20,042 bases of DNA from assembly GCA_903907175.1 (NCBI GenBank), contig CAIVNB010000013.1, forward strand, positions 1-20,042. Reading direction: 5' to 3'. Position 1 is the stretch's first letter; the number at the start of each line of letters is the position of its first letter. The DNA comes from an uncultured bacterium. GTDB lineage: Bacteria; Patescibacteriota; Minisyncoccia; Phycocordibacterales; UBA9973. The notes beneath the pieces were generated by a model. It did no database searches and was not told the DNA's origin. It was given only the letters and a program-made list of their open reading frames with translations. The position numbers and the translations under genes are program-made. This document shows, in pieces, positions 1 through 7,657 of the stretch.

Positions 1-296
1 TCTCTGCGTGGCGAAATTCATTCGCATTAGCACATTGGTCGAGCGTAGTAATAAGTTTCAAGTTTTCACGAAATCGGAGCGTAAACATTAGTTCTTTTGG
101 TCCTCGAAAAAGGTTCGCGCAAATGTTAGAATGAGAGGACATTAAAAAAACTTACATGAGTAAGTTTTTTTGTTTGTCCTCAGCGAGCCAACTGCTTGGC
201 TCGTGATAGGAGTCGAAAGACTTTTCTGTGATTTGTTTACAAATCTAGAAAAGTACCTGCGACCGTAGGGCGAGAAATTCCTAGAGGACGGACAAT
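1..296. other. Gene-poor, hairpin-rich stretch downstream of recG
   Basis: No gene is convincing here. A plus-strand frame is open from the window edge to a TGA at 132-134. A minus-strand frame starting with ATG at 88 runs off the edge, with a GAGGA about 13 nt upstream. The two overlap, so at most one is real. Between 184 and 270 there are four small stem-loops in a row: 184-191/196-203 (8 bp, perfect, loop ctgc), 211-214/219-222 (GAAA loop), 230-235/240-245 (6 bp) and about 257-261/266-270 (5 bp, one G-U). I could not match this series to tmRNA, RNase P, SRP or 6S RNA from memory. Confidence 0.35.
143..171. terminator. Bidirectional intrinsic terminator
   Basis: The arms at 145-154 (A-run then ACTTA) and 161-170 (TAAGT then T-run) form a hairpin with A and T tracts on its two sides, so it can work on either strand. 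Flanking gaggac (135-140) and gtcctc (176-181) can lengthen the stem. It lies downstream of recG and probably ends the minus-strand transcript; it could equally end a plus-strand gene entering from the left edge. Confidence 0.7.
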
Positions 297-2477
297 TTAT
301 TCAAAATGAAATTCTCCAGCTTTTGTTTTTACTTTAGATTTCAATAGTGGGTATTTAGAAAGTTCGGGATTTTCTCCAATTAAACGAATTGCTTCCGTGC
401 GAGCAGCTTCTACCATTTTTATATTTTTAATTGCTTCCATCCCTAAGTCTGTGATGCCCCATTGTTTTGTTCCACCAAGTTCTCCAGCACCACGTAGTGT
501 TAGATCTAATTCTGCAAGTTCAAAGCCATTCTTCGCAGTTTTCAATGCCTTAAGTCTTTGAATCGTCTTGTCAGATTTTGCATCGGCAAATACATAGCAG
601 TATGCTTGATGGTTACTTCTAATTACTCTGCCACGAAGTTGGTGAAGTTGCGCAAGCCCAAATCTTTCCGCTCCTTCTATTATTATTATTGTTGCATTCG
701 GAACATTAACTCCGACCTCAACAACGGAAGTGGCACAAAGAATATTTATCACACCTCTCGTAAAATTTTTCATTACTTCTTCTTTCTTTTGTTTGCTCAT
801 TTTTGAATGAAGTACTCCAATCTCATATTCGCAGAATACTTCTTTCTTCAATCTTTTTGCTTCTGCCACGGCAGACTTAGCCTGAACTGCCATTTCTTTT
901 TCAGGGTCTGGTTCATCTATTCTTGGACAAATAACATAAAGCTGTCTGCCATTTTTTAATTCATCACGTACTTTTTCGTAAGTCCCGTCTCTTTTATCTG
1001 GAGTGATTATTTCAGTAATTATTTGCTTTCGCCCCATAGGCATTTCATCAAGTAATGATAAATCCAAATCTCCATATATTGTTAGCGCCAAGGTGCGGGG
1101 AATGGGGGTGGCAGTCATTGAAAGTAAATGTGGAGCAATTTTATCTTTTCTAACTAGTTTTTGTCTTTGAGCAGTTCCAAATCTATGTTGTTCGTCTATA
1201 ACAACAAGGGCAAGATTTTTAAATTTAACAGTTTTTTGAATTAATGCGTGTGTGCCAATTAATATTGGGATAATTCCTTCAGCGGTCCATTTTAAAAGTT
1301 GCGAACGAGAAATGTCTGTCCATCCAGATGGATTTATTTTTGATGGAAATTTTCTACAACCAGAACCAGTGATCAGTCCGATGTTGATTGGTAAATGTTG
1401 AAAGTATTTTATAAAAGATTCAAAATGTTGGGTGGCTAAAATTTCTGTTGGAGCCATATACCCAACCTGCAAATTGCCAAAATTTTGTATTTTTCCTGTG
1501 GCATTATTTAATGGTCTTTGATTTACTGTGGCATAAGCAATAGTTGCGGCCACTGCTGTCTTCCCGGACCCAACATCTCCCTCGAGGAGTCGAGACATTG
1601 GGAAAGACCTTGTCATATCAGAGAGCATAGTTTCTATTGATTTTATTTGAGAATTGGTTGGGGTAAATGGAAAACGTTTCAGAAATTCATCTGTTTCTTT
1701 TTTGGTGGGCAATATCTGAAAAGATTTATTTTTTCTATATTCAAGTTTGTCATGTTGGCGTTCTAATTGAATGCAAAAAACTTCTTCAAATGCGAATCTT
1801 TTTCTAGCAGCTTCCGCGTCTTTTGCATTTTTGGGTCTATGAATCCAAATGAGTGCGGTTTTGAGTGCTGGTAAATTATATTTTTTTAAAATTTCGCTCG
1901 GAATGTAATCTTCAATTGTCTCTAATGTTTTATCTTTTAGAATTTTTTCTATAGCATGATAAAACCATTTTGAAGTGATACCTTTTGTTTCATGATAAAT
2001 AGGGTAAGAAAAACCATTATTGTCTAAATTACTTTTATTGAACAATGTATCATGTGAGTCGATTGGTAAAGAACCAGTTTTTTCAAATTCTGGATTAGCT
2101 AAATAGATTCCATATTTACCTTCAGTGATCTTTCCAGTTAACTTTACATTTTCTCCTTCGTGAAGCATTTTTGCTAAATATGCTTGATTGAACCAAGTTA
2201 TTTTTATTTTTCCAGTTAAGTCTTCGATTTGTCCTTCTCCCATTGGCATCTTGGAGCGATATCCTTTTTTAGTTTTTAATTTCGATATTTTTCCATAAAC
2301 AGTTGCAATTTCTCCTGGAATTAGATCAGCAATATTTTTTATTTGGCTTATGTCGCTATACCTAGTAGGGAAGTGATATAGTAGGTCATAAACAGAAAAA
2401 AGGCTAAGTTTCCTTAAAGCCTTTTTTTGATTTTCGTCTAAGCGAAATTTTATTTCAAGTTTGTCGCTAAATTGCAT
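297..2477 (-). CDS. recG: ATP-dependent DNA helicase RecG
   Basis: RecG is a superfamily 2 DNA translocase that remodels stalled replication forks and branch-migrates Holliday junctions in the cytoplasm. The 726-aa product has a normal full length. Residues about 1-270 form the wedge/OB region. The helicase follows: Walker A GDVGSGKT at 300-307, DEQH box at 428-431, and the TATPIPRT motif at 455-462. The C-terminal helicase domain has a VVEVGVNVPNA segment, then ERFGLAQLHQLRGRV with the motif VI arginines, then a TRG-like segment (ELDLTLRGAGELGGTKQWG). The ATG at 2477 directly abuts the stop of the response regulator gene with no spacer, so translation is probably coupled. No truncation or frameshift is seen. 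Confidence 0.97.
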   Translation of the reverse strand: MQFSDKLEIKFRLDENQKKALRKLSLFSVYDLLYHFPTRYSDISQIKNIADLIPGEIATVYGKISKLKTKKGYRSKMPMGEGQIEDLTGKIKITWFNQAYLAKMLHEGENVKLTGKITEGKYGIYLANPEFEKTGSLPIDSHDTLFNKSNLDNNGFSYPIYHETKGITSKWFYHAIEKILKDKTLETIEDYIPSEILKKYNLPALKTALIWIHRPKNAKDAEAARKRFAFEEVFCIQLERQHDKLEYRKNKSFQILPTKKETDEFLKRFPFTPTNSQIKSIETMLSDMTRSFPMSRLLEGDVGSGKTAVAATIAYATVNQRPLNNATGKIQNFGNLQVGYMAPTEILATQHFESFIKYFQHLPINIGLITGSGCRKFPSKINPSGWTDISRSQLLKWTAEGIIPILIGTHALIQKTVKFKNLALVVIDEQHRFGTAQRQKLVRKDKIAPHLLSMTATPIPRTLALTIYGDLDLSLLDEMPMGRKQIITEIITPDKRDGTYEKVRDELKNGRQLYVICPRIDEPDPEKEMAVQAKSAVAEAKRLKKEVFCEYEIGVLHSKMSKQKKEEVMKNFTRGVINILCATSVVEVGVNVPNATIIIIEGAERFGLAQLHQLRGRVIRSNHQAYCYVFADAKSDKTIQRLKALKTAKNGFELAELDLTLRGAGELGGTKQWGITDLGMEAIKNIKMVEAARTEAIRLIGENPELSKYPLLKSKVKTKAGEFHFE

Positions 2478-2852
2478 TTATTTTCCTATCAACTCTCTTA
2501 CTTTATCTGTGAGTTCATCTAAGTTAAAATTAGACTTTATCATGAATTCAGTGATTCCAACACTTTTTGCTTTTTCTATATCTTTGTCTTCAGATAGATT
2601 TGAAAAAACTATTACAGGAGTATTTAGGAAAGAACTTTCTTTTCTAATCATTTTTAAAATTTCAAAACCATCCATATCTGGAAGCATAAGATCAAGAAGG
2701 ATTAAATCGATTGTTGGTTTTTTTGCAATTATATCGGATACATCTTTTCCACTACCTGCAGTTATAACACTAAAACCTTCTTTTTTAAGTTTCGTCGCCT
2801 CAAGTCCTTGAAGAAATAAATCATCTTCTACTATGAATATTGTTTTTGACAT
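2478..2852 (-). CDS. Single-domain response regulator (receiver only)
   Basis: This 124-aa protein is a complete CheY-like receiver domain with no DNA-binding output domain. The acidic pocket is E9/D10/D11, the phosphoacceptor is D54 in LLDLMLPDMDG, the switch residue is S84 (FSN) and the conserved lysine is K106. It should act by protein-protein contact or as a phosphate relay. The likely partner is the histidine kinase encoded just upstream (2891-3655). The gene lies between that kinase and recG on the same strand, with no gap to recG, and appears to have its own promoter overlapping the kinase stop codon. Why a receiver would be coupled to recG is unclear; operon packing may be the only reason. 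Confidence 0.93.
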   Translation of the reverse strand: MSKTIFIVEDDLFLQGLEATKLKKEGFSVITAGSGKDVSDIIAKKPTIDLILLDLMLPDMDGFEILKMIRKESSFLNTPVIVFSNLSEDKDIEKAKSVGITEFMIKSNFNLDELTDKVRELIGK

Positions 2853-2860
2853 ATATGTTA

Positions 2861-2889
2861 ATTATACTATTAGTGGAAAACTGGTGCAA
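2861..2889 (-). promoter_or_regulatory. Sigma70-type promoter for the response regulator
   Basis: Read on the minus strand, a -35 box TTGCAC (2884-2889) is separated by 17 nt from a -10 box TATAAT (2861-2866). Eight nt separate the -10 box from the ATG at 2852, so transcription would begin at or next to the start codon. There is no room for a ribosome binding site. Confidence 0.65.
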
Positions 2890-2890
2890 G

Positions 2891-3655
2891 TTATGTGTTT
2901 TCTTTGAAACTGGGGATTGTAACAAAGAAAGTAGATCCCTCATTTTCAGTACTTTCAAACCAGATTTTACCACTATGATCTTCTACTATTTTTTTAGTGG
3001 TAAAAAGTCCTATTCCAGAACCGAGAGACTCCTTTTTTTGGGCTGTAGTATCACGGTAAAATTTTTGGAAGATACTTTTTTTACCTTCTTCAGATATTCC
3101 TATGCCTCTATCCTTCACTGAAATCTCAATAAAGTTATTTTTTTCTCTAAGCGCTATGAATACTTTACTATTTGGGTTGCTATATTTAATGGCATTTTCT
3201 AAAAGATTTTGTAACACCACGCGAAACTTGTCTTTATCTATATTAACTGTTGGTAATCTTGTTTCTGGTTTTAGAAATATTATTTCAACTTTGCGTGCCA
3301 ATGCTTCTCCAGAGAAATCAAAAATTGAGTTTTCAATAAGTTCAATTATATTTACTTCTGTAAAAGCATATGGTTTTTCTATCACATCTTCAGCTTTGTT
3401 TGCTTGCAAAAGTTCAGTTACGACACTTATTGCTCTATCGTTATCTTCGTATGCTTTTTTTAGTAGGTTTTCTTGCTCAGCGTTGAGTTTCCCTAAATCT
3501 CCATCCATAAACATTTTTATAACCCACTTAAGAGCTGAAAGGGAAGTTCGGATTTGATGTGCAGAAACAGATACAATATCGGATCTTATCGATTGGAGTT
3601 TTGTTAATTTCTCAATTTTATCTTGCAAAGATTTTATCTCTGTATCTTTATCCAT
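2891..3655 (-). CDS. Soluble sensor histidine kinase
   Basis: The product is a HisKA plus HATPase_c kinase of about 254 aa. A short coiled-coil-like N-terminus (about 1-25) leads into the H box with phosphoacceptor H33 (SAHQIRTSLSALK). The ATPase has the N box LENAIKYS (N154), the G1 box DRGIGIS (from D182), an F-box-like FQKFYR and the G2 box GSGIGLF (about 212-218). No transmembrane segment or sensor domain is present, so it is cytoplasmic and its signal must come through a partner. The natural partner is the receiver protein encoded next. I chose the ATG at 3655 over an in-frame TTG at 3673 because a TATAAT box lies 6 nt upstream of the ATG and would overlap the TTG reading. Confidence 0.92.
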   Translation of the reverse strand: MDKDTEIKSLQDKIEKLTKLQSIRSDIVSVSAHQIRTSLSALKWVIKMFMDGDLGKLNAEQENLLKKAYEDNDRAISVVTELLQANKAEDVIEKPYAFTEVNIIELIENSIFDFSGEALARKVEIIFLKPETRLPTVNIDKDKFRVVLQNLLENAIKYSNPNSKVFIALREKNNFIEISVKDRGIGISEEGKKSIFQKFYRDTTAQKKESLGSGIGLFTTKKIVEDHSGKIWFESTENEGSTFFVTIPSFKENT

Positions 3656-3661
3656 ATTTTT

Positions 3662-3667
3662 ATTATA
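3662..3667 (-). promoter_or_regulatory. Candidate -10 box for the histidine kinase gene
   Basis: A TATAAT on the minus strand ends 6 nt before the ATG at 3655. No good -35 box is visible at the expected distance. If it is used, the transcript would be leaderless. In AT-rich DNA it could be chance. Confidence 0.35.
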
Positions 3668-3728
3668 ACACAAAAATTGCGGAGAGTGTGGTGCGAAGTT
3701 GGAACATATTTTCTAAAATAAAGGTTCT

Positions 3729-4106
3729 TTAATGAATTTCTTTTGTATCTTTTGTAATATAAGTTATTATTACACCAAATACTGTCATTACACCTATAAA
3801 ACTAGCAACTATTGTGAGAAAATTTATCGTTTGATTTTCATTCCAAAGTTGGTATGCACCAATAAAACTAAGAAGTGCTAAGACTGTTCCGAGAATGCGA
3901 CATGTTTTTTTACTAAAGTGACTCATTTGAAGTATCATGAGAGGGCTTAGAAATTCAATATTACCTTTTTTAAATAATGACCCACTGAATAAACCCCCGA
4001 GAAAAAATAAAGGAAACCACCAAATCACAGCATATAAAAAATAAGGTGCCAAAATTATATAGGTAATACCTAAACATAAACTAATTAGTGCTTGAAATAT
4101 TTCCAT
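3729..4106 (-). CDS. Hypothetical multi-pass membrane protein
   Basis: I do not recognise this 125-aa protein. It is strongly hydrophobic: about residues 3-24, 24-44, 69-86 and 94-117 look like three to four membrane helices. The N-terminal part is rich in Trp, Phe and Tyr (AVIWWFPLFF), and a short charged tail (TKDTKEIH) ends the protein. No enzyme motif is seen. It is the last of three same-strand genes (5405 to 3729), about 42 nt after the preceding stop, so it may share their transcript. A GAAC/GTTC-flanked weak stem at about 3702-3731, next to the stop, may be its terminator. Confidence 0.6.
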   Translation of the reverse strand: MEIFQALISLCLGITYIILAPYFLYAVIWWFPLFFLGGLFSGSLFKKGNIEFLSPLMILQMSHFSKKTCRILGTVLALLSFIGAYQLWNENQTINFLTIVASFIGVMTVFGVIITYITKDTKEIH

Positions 4107-4148
4107 TATGTATTAAAATCACGTTAAAAAAATTGATAATGATTATTT

Positions 4149-4760
4149 TTAGTTAATTAATAAAATGATATTGTTATAATCAAATCCTTTATTGTTAATG
4201 TTTATTTTGAGAGAAATTGGCTTTGTATTTTCACTTATTATTTCTAAATAATACATCTGATTTTCCCCATTGTCTATCCTTAGTTTTTGATTATTTGCTA
4301 TGATATCTGTGGTTATTCTAAAAATATTTTCGTTTTTATTTATATTTCCAATATTAAAATTTTCTTCCTCCTGAGAAGATAATGTTTTTATAAAAATTGA
4401 TTGTGAAATCACATAAAATGGCCTTTGTAAGTTTAACCACTCTTTATCCTTTTCTGATTTTATCTTAACTCGTATGTTTTTTGCTACAATAAACCCTTCG
4501 TTTTTTATATTGAGATTATAATACTTTGTTAAAACACCATCAGTTGTCGTTGTTTCAGATACTTTTATGCAGGGGGTGAGAATTGGTCTAAACACCCAAT
4601 TTCTAATTTCATTTTGAAATATTGACAAAACCCCAACTAAATAAGCAATAAGTATGCCAGCCAGCACGGTTCCATTTGCAAGGTTGCAGATATAATATAA
4701 TTTAATGCCTAGTATAATAATGAGCACAAATACTAGAATTAGTTTGAAATATTTTTTCAT
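4149..4760 (-). CDS. Hypothetical membrane-anchored protein
   Basis: This 203-aa protein is not recognised. Two hydrophobic helices (about 5-25 and 29-48, the second ending in SIFQNEIRNW) are followed by a polar domain of about 150 aa with alternating beta-type pattern (for example YYNLNIKNEGFIVAKNIRVK). That suggests an immunoglobulin-like or other beta-sandwich fold. There is no signal-peptide cleavage site and no catalytic motif. It starts 6 nt after the stop of the 212-aa gene, so the two are probably co-transcribed and may form one membrane-associated unit. Confidence 0.6.
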   Translation of the reverse strand: MKKYFKLILVFVLIIILGIKLYYICNLANGTVLAGILIAYLVGVLSIFQNEIRNWVFRPILTPCIKVSETTTTDGVLTKYYNLNIKNEGFIVAKNIRVKIKSEKDKEWLNLQRPFYVISQSIFIKTLSSQEEENFNIGNINKNENIFRITTDIIANNQKLRIDNGENQMYYLEIISENTKPISLKININNKGFDYNNIILLIN

Positions 4761-4766
4761 AAATTA

Positions 4767-5405
4767 TTATTGAGTGATAATTTCTATTGGTTGTTTGTTG
4801 CCTAGTTTTGGGTCTGGCGGCATTAAAAGAGTAATTGGAAGATTATCTTGTGTAATATTGAAATCAATGCATAAATTGGGAATAATATCGGAATTATCAG
4901 GACATTTAGTTCCACCAGTATTTAAACCTCTTACAATGACAGTGTCACCAATATGTATTTTCTCATTTAACCCTGGAAGTGTTTTGGGGTCTATGTGGGC
5001 AATAGCTGCATAGCCATTGTCGTCTTCGATTTTAAAAAGATAATAAGGTCCTGAATATTTTTTTTCTTGGGTAACTTTTCCTTCATATTCTACAAGCGGA
5101 ATCGTATCAGACGCACCACTTACATTTTGGTCTAATGCCACTAAATCTTTAATTGAAATTCTTTTGAAACTTTGATTGTTTTCTTTGTTGTTAGAAACTA
5201 CTGAGCTAGAAGAGTCATTTATTTTTGGTTGGGTGTTTGTTGGCGTATTAACTAAGGTATTAACTGACTGAACATTTTGTTCACTATTAGTTGTTTGATT
5301 ATTTGAACTTCTCATTATTATTAATAAAAAAACTATGAATATCCCAATACACCACCATCCTATATTATTAGACTTTCTTGTAACAACTAGTTTATTTTGT
5401 TCCAT
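4767..5405 (-). CDS. Hypothetical protein with N-terminal membrane anchor
   Basis: The 212-aa product starts with a short basic stretch and one membrane helix (about 15-32, WWCIGIFIVFLLIIM). A low-complexity Asn/Ser/Thr linker (about 33-80) follows, then a globular domain (about 82-212). That domain's pattern (VEYEGKVTQEKKYSGPYYLF, then EKIHIGDTVIVRG) suggests an OB-like or other small beta-barrel fold; this is only a pattern impression. It contains two cysteines (KCPDNSD and NLCIDF) that could pair if the domain is outside the cell. It is the first gene of the minus-strand trio and is divergent from the gene at 5515, sharing a roughly 105-nt AT-rich gap. Confidence 0.6.
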   Translation of the reverse strand: MEQNKLVVTRKSNNIGWWCIGIFIVFLLIIMRSSNNQTTNSEQNVQSVNTLVNTPTNTQPKINDSSSSVVSNNKENNQSFKRISIKDLVALDQNVSGASDTIPLVEYEGKVTQEKKYSGPYYLFKIEDDNGYAAIAHIDPKTLPGLNEKIHIGDTVIVRGLNTGGTKCPDNSDIIPNLCIDFNITQDNLPITLLMPPDPKLGNKQPIEIITQ

Positions 5406-5514
5406 ATTTTATTAAAAATAATAATAATTATTTATTGACTTAACCTTATTTAAGCATTATTAAGATGTATGTGAATCATAGCTTTTTTAACATAAAATTG
5501 CTAGATTTGTGAAT

Positions 5515-6381
5515 ATGGACAAGGTTGATAAGAATATTTTGTCAATAAAAAAAGAACTGGAAGAGCTGTATCAATTAGCTCCTATTTCCGAAAAATCAGA
5601 GCTGGATTTTCTCCATGCCTTAGATGGTTATTTTAATTTCATTCAGAAAGAAAAAATACTAAGTAAAATTATTACTACTATGCAAGAAGATAGTGTAAGA
5701 AACTCTATACACATAATCCAAGAATCGGCTCAAAATATTAATGCTAAAAATTGGTATGACTCTCCCGAATACATGGAACAATTTGGCAACCAGTATCCGA
5801 CATATGAATATACCCAGCTTCTTGAAATGTATGAAGATTTTGCAGAAGTAAGGGAATTAAAAACTGAAAAAGAAATTGCTGAAACCGAACATATTGTAGT
5901 TAATAAAAAAACTTCTTCGGGAAATAATTTAAGAACTTTGTCTGGTCGTGGACTTATTGCTCTTGCTGGTATGTATAATAACCTGCTTAAATCTTTGCAT
6001 GAATTTTTGATCAAGCAGTTAGATTTGGTTCAAACTCATGGTATTTTTTCTAAGTATTTAGATTACAGTGAAAAAACTGGCACTTTATATTTTCAAGAAA
6101 AAGAAATTAAAATAAATATTAAAAAAACTCTTTCAAACGCTCATTATCTTTTAATATATTTATTTGCTAATAATCCATTTGAAAAACATTTCTGCGACGA
6201 GTTAGACGATGACGAGGCTTTACTACAAAAGAGACACTGGAAATCTTATTATGACGCTTGTGTTGATATTCAAAAGAAAGTAGAAAAAGCAACTGGTGTC
6301 TCTGACTTCCTAGATTTTAATTCAAGTAAAGGAATGTATGTCCGCATAAATCCAAAATACTCTTTAAGTGAAACGTTATAG
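5515..6381 (+). CDS. Hypothetical protein, possible C-terminal winged helix
   Basis: I do not recognise the family. The 288-aa product is helical in its first two thirds (Glu/Lys-rich, about 1-190). The last 100 residues have the order of an OmpR-type winged helix: a short beta hairpin (GTLYFQEKEIKIN), a helix (AHYLLIYLFANNPF), a helix preceded by DELDDDEALL, a recognition-helix-like segment (KSYYDACVDIQKKVEKATG) and a final strand (SKGMYVRINPKY). That points to a DNA-binding regulator, at low certainty. A GTG at 5509 is an alternative start two codons earlier. It precedes the Rep/recombinase genes and is followed by a terminator, so it may be the element's control gene. Confidence 0.65.
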   Translation: MDKVDKNILSIKKELEELYQLAPISEKSELDFLHALDGYFNFIQKEKILSKIITTMQEDSVRNSIHIIQESAQNINAKNWYDSPEYMEQFGNQYPTYEYTQLLEMYEDFAEVRELKTEKEIAETEHIVVNKKTSSGNNLRTLSGRGLIALAGMYNNLLKSLHEFLIKQLDLVQTHGIFSKYLDYSEKTGTLYFQEKEIKINIKKTLSNAHYLLIYLFANNPFEKHFCDELDDDEALLQKRHWKSYYDACVDIQKKVEKATGVSDFLDFNSSKGMYVRINPKYSLSETL

Positions 6382-6435
6382 CAACATTTCGGATTGTTAC
6401 GGGTAAGGCTTAGAAACAATAAAAGAATATATTTT

Positions 6436-6465
6436 AAAAACCATACAGAAATGTACGGTTTTTTA
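6436..6465 (+). terminator. Intrinsic terminator after the 5515 gene
   Basis: The arms at 436-446 and 453-463 of the 6 kb line (AAAAACC...TAC and GTACGGTTTTT) form an 11-bp stem with one A-C mismatch and a 6-nt loop, ending in a run of T. It runs up to the ATG at 6465, so the next gene would need to start from a different transcript or from read-through. Confidence 0.65.
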
Positions 6466-6680
6466 TGAAGAAATTCAGCCAGCTATTAGTAGAACGAATC
6501 CAAGCGTATTTTAAAGAGAAATACGATTTAGATTTGCCTGACGAAACCGCACAGGAATATTTAAATTCTTACGCCAGTTTATATATCATTTTTACTAAGG
6601 TCGGTCAAAAAGGGCGTTCCAGTCCCGATACTGATTTATCAGTTCGGGACGGAACGCCCTTTGACGATTCTGAAAAGTAG
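6465..6680 (+). CDS. Small hypothetical protein upstream of rep
   Basis: This 71-aa protein has an amphipathic helical N-terminus of about 45 residues (MKKFSQLLVERIQAYFKEKY, then LPDETAQEYLNSYASLY). Its C-terminal tail (from about residue 49) is encoded entirely by a long DNA hairpin at 6609-6662. Proteins starting like this seem to recur beside rep/recombinase genes in related genomes; that is my recollection, not something shown here. Acidic and basic residues are balanced, and there is no membrane segment. It could be a small accessory DNA-binding or copy-control protein, but no function can be assigned. The unusual tail raises the possibility that the natural stop was lost into the hairpin. 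Confidence 0.6.
   Translation: MKKFSQLLVERIQAYFKEKYDLDLPDETAQEYLNSYASLYIIFTKVGQKGRSSPDTDLSVRDGTPFDDSEK
6609..6662. repeat. Long imperfect hairpin (about 24 bp) in an ORF end
   Basis: The arms 6609-6634 and 6639-6662 pair over about 24 bp with two single-base bulges and a TTTA loop. The stem is GC-rich (agggcgttcc... / ...ggaacgccct) in otherwise AT-rich DNA. Only three T's follow, so it is a weak fit for a terminator on the plus strand; AAA before the left arm gives the same on the minus strand. It lies 87 nt upstream of the HUH Rep gene, where a replication origin structure would be plausible. Confidence 0.85.
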
Positions 6681-6748
6681 GAAATGATTCGCGGTTGAGC
6701 CCGCATTTCTTCTCTAGAGAATAGGACACTTAATGACAGATTAAAATT

Positions 6749-7657
6749 ATGGAAACTAATAACAAAGCGGTAATTTCGGGAAGATTGATAGAATTTTATG
6801 AATTTACTTCACGCCCTTTAAAGTATGGTGCTGGTAGTCGTGATTCTCATAAACCCATAGGTGGCACTTATTGGGAATATGGTCATGAGTATGGTGCTTT
6901 TCGTGAGGACGGTAAATTGATAGCGAGAGAAATCAGACATCGGGAAATTGAACCTAAAACCAAAGAGGAATATATTGAACGTTCTATCCGCAGAGCTTCT
7001 ACTCAAATGAAAAGATTAATAAGTGCTAATCACCAAAGACATTTTGAAACTGAAACTTTATATTTTACAACCAAATTTTTAACTCTTACTCTTGCGGATC
7101 GTTCGTTGCTTTTTCTTGAAAAAACTAATCCTCTCTTTACCGATTTTATTCGTCGTCTTAATCGTCATATTTATGGTAATGATTTAAAGCAGAGAAAACT
7201 TATTTACATCGCTGTTCCCGAACGCCAAAAAGATGGCGTTGTTCATTATCACACCTTACTTTTTAATATGCCTTTTGTTGCTCAAAAAACTTTACAGAAT
7301 ATTTGGGAAAGCGGTTTGAATGATGTTATTGCAACTCCAACTAATCCGAAAGGTATAAAAGGAATCGTTGATATACGAGTAAAGCGTAGTTGGAAAATTT
7401 GTTTTTATTTAACTAAGTATTTAACAAAAAACTTTCACGATTCAACACTCGCAGGTCGTCGTAAATACTTTCCTTCATTAAAACTTTTGCGTCCTCAAAA
7501 TATTTATGACGAATCTACTGTTATCGGAATGCAGTCGTCTATCCTGCCCGAGTATTTAACACGCACTAGAGAGTTTTATTCCACCTATTGCGGTAATGTA
7601 AAATACTCTTCGTTCTTAGTCCCAGATAACTTTACTCTTAACGAAAAAAGTATATGA
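6749..7657 (+). CDS. HUH-type rolling-circle replication initiator (Rep)
   Basis: The 302-aa protein carries the motifs of HUH endonucleases, which nick single-stranded DNA and stay covalently attached through tyrosine. Motif I is FLTLTLAD (110-117). The metal-binding motif is HYH at 166-168, within VVHYHTLLFNMP. The catalytic tyrosine motif is FYLTKYLTK (Y220 or Y224). This is the usual arrangement of plasmid and phage Rep proteins of about 300 aa. Its stop overlaps the recombinase ATG as ATGA (7654-7657), so the two proteins are probably made together: one for replication or transfer of an excised circle, the other for excision and integration. No helicase domain is present. The start has no ribosome binding site. 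Confidence 0.8.
   Translation: METNNKAVISGRLIEFYEFTSRPLKYGAGSRDSHKPIGGTYWEYGHEYGAFREDGKLIAREIRHREIEPKTKEEYIERSIRRASTQMKRLISANHQRHFETETLYFTTKFLTLTLADRSLLFLEKTNPLFTDFIRRLNRHIYGNDLKQRKLIYIAVPERQKDGVVHYHTLLFNMPFVAQKTLQNIWESGLNDVIATPTNPKGIKGIVDIRVKRSWKICFYLTKYLTKNFHDSTLAGRRKYFPSLKLLRPQNIYDESTVIGMQSSILPEYLTRTREFYSTYCGNVKYSSFLVPDNFTLNEKSI

Noticed and set aside
2461..3557. Plus-strand open frames of 93-151 aa
   Set aside because: They are antisense to the response regulator and kinase genes, which have clear catalytic motifs.
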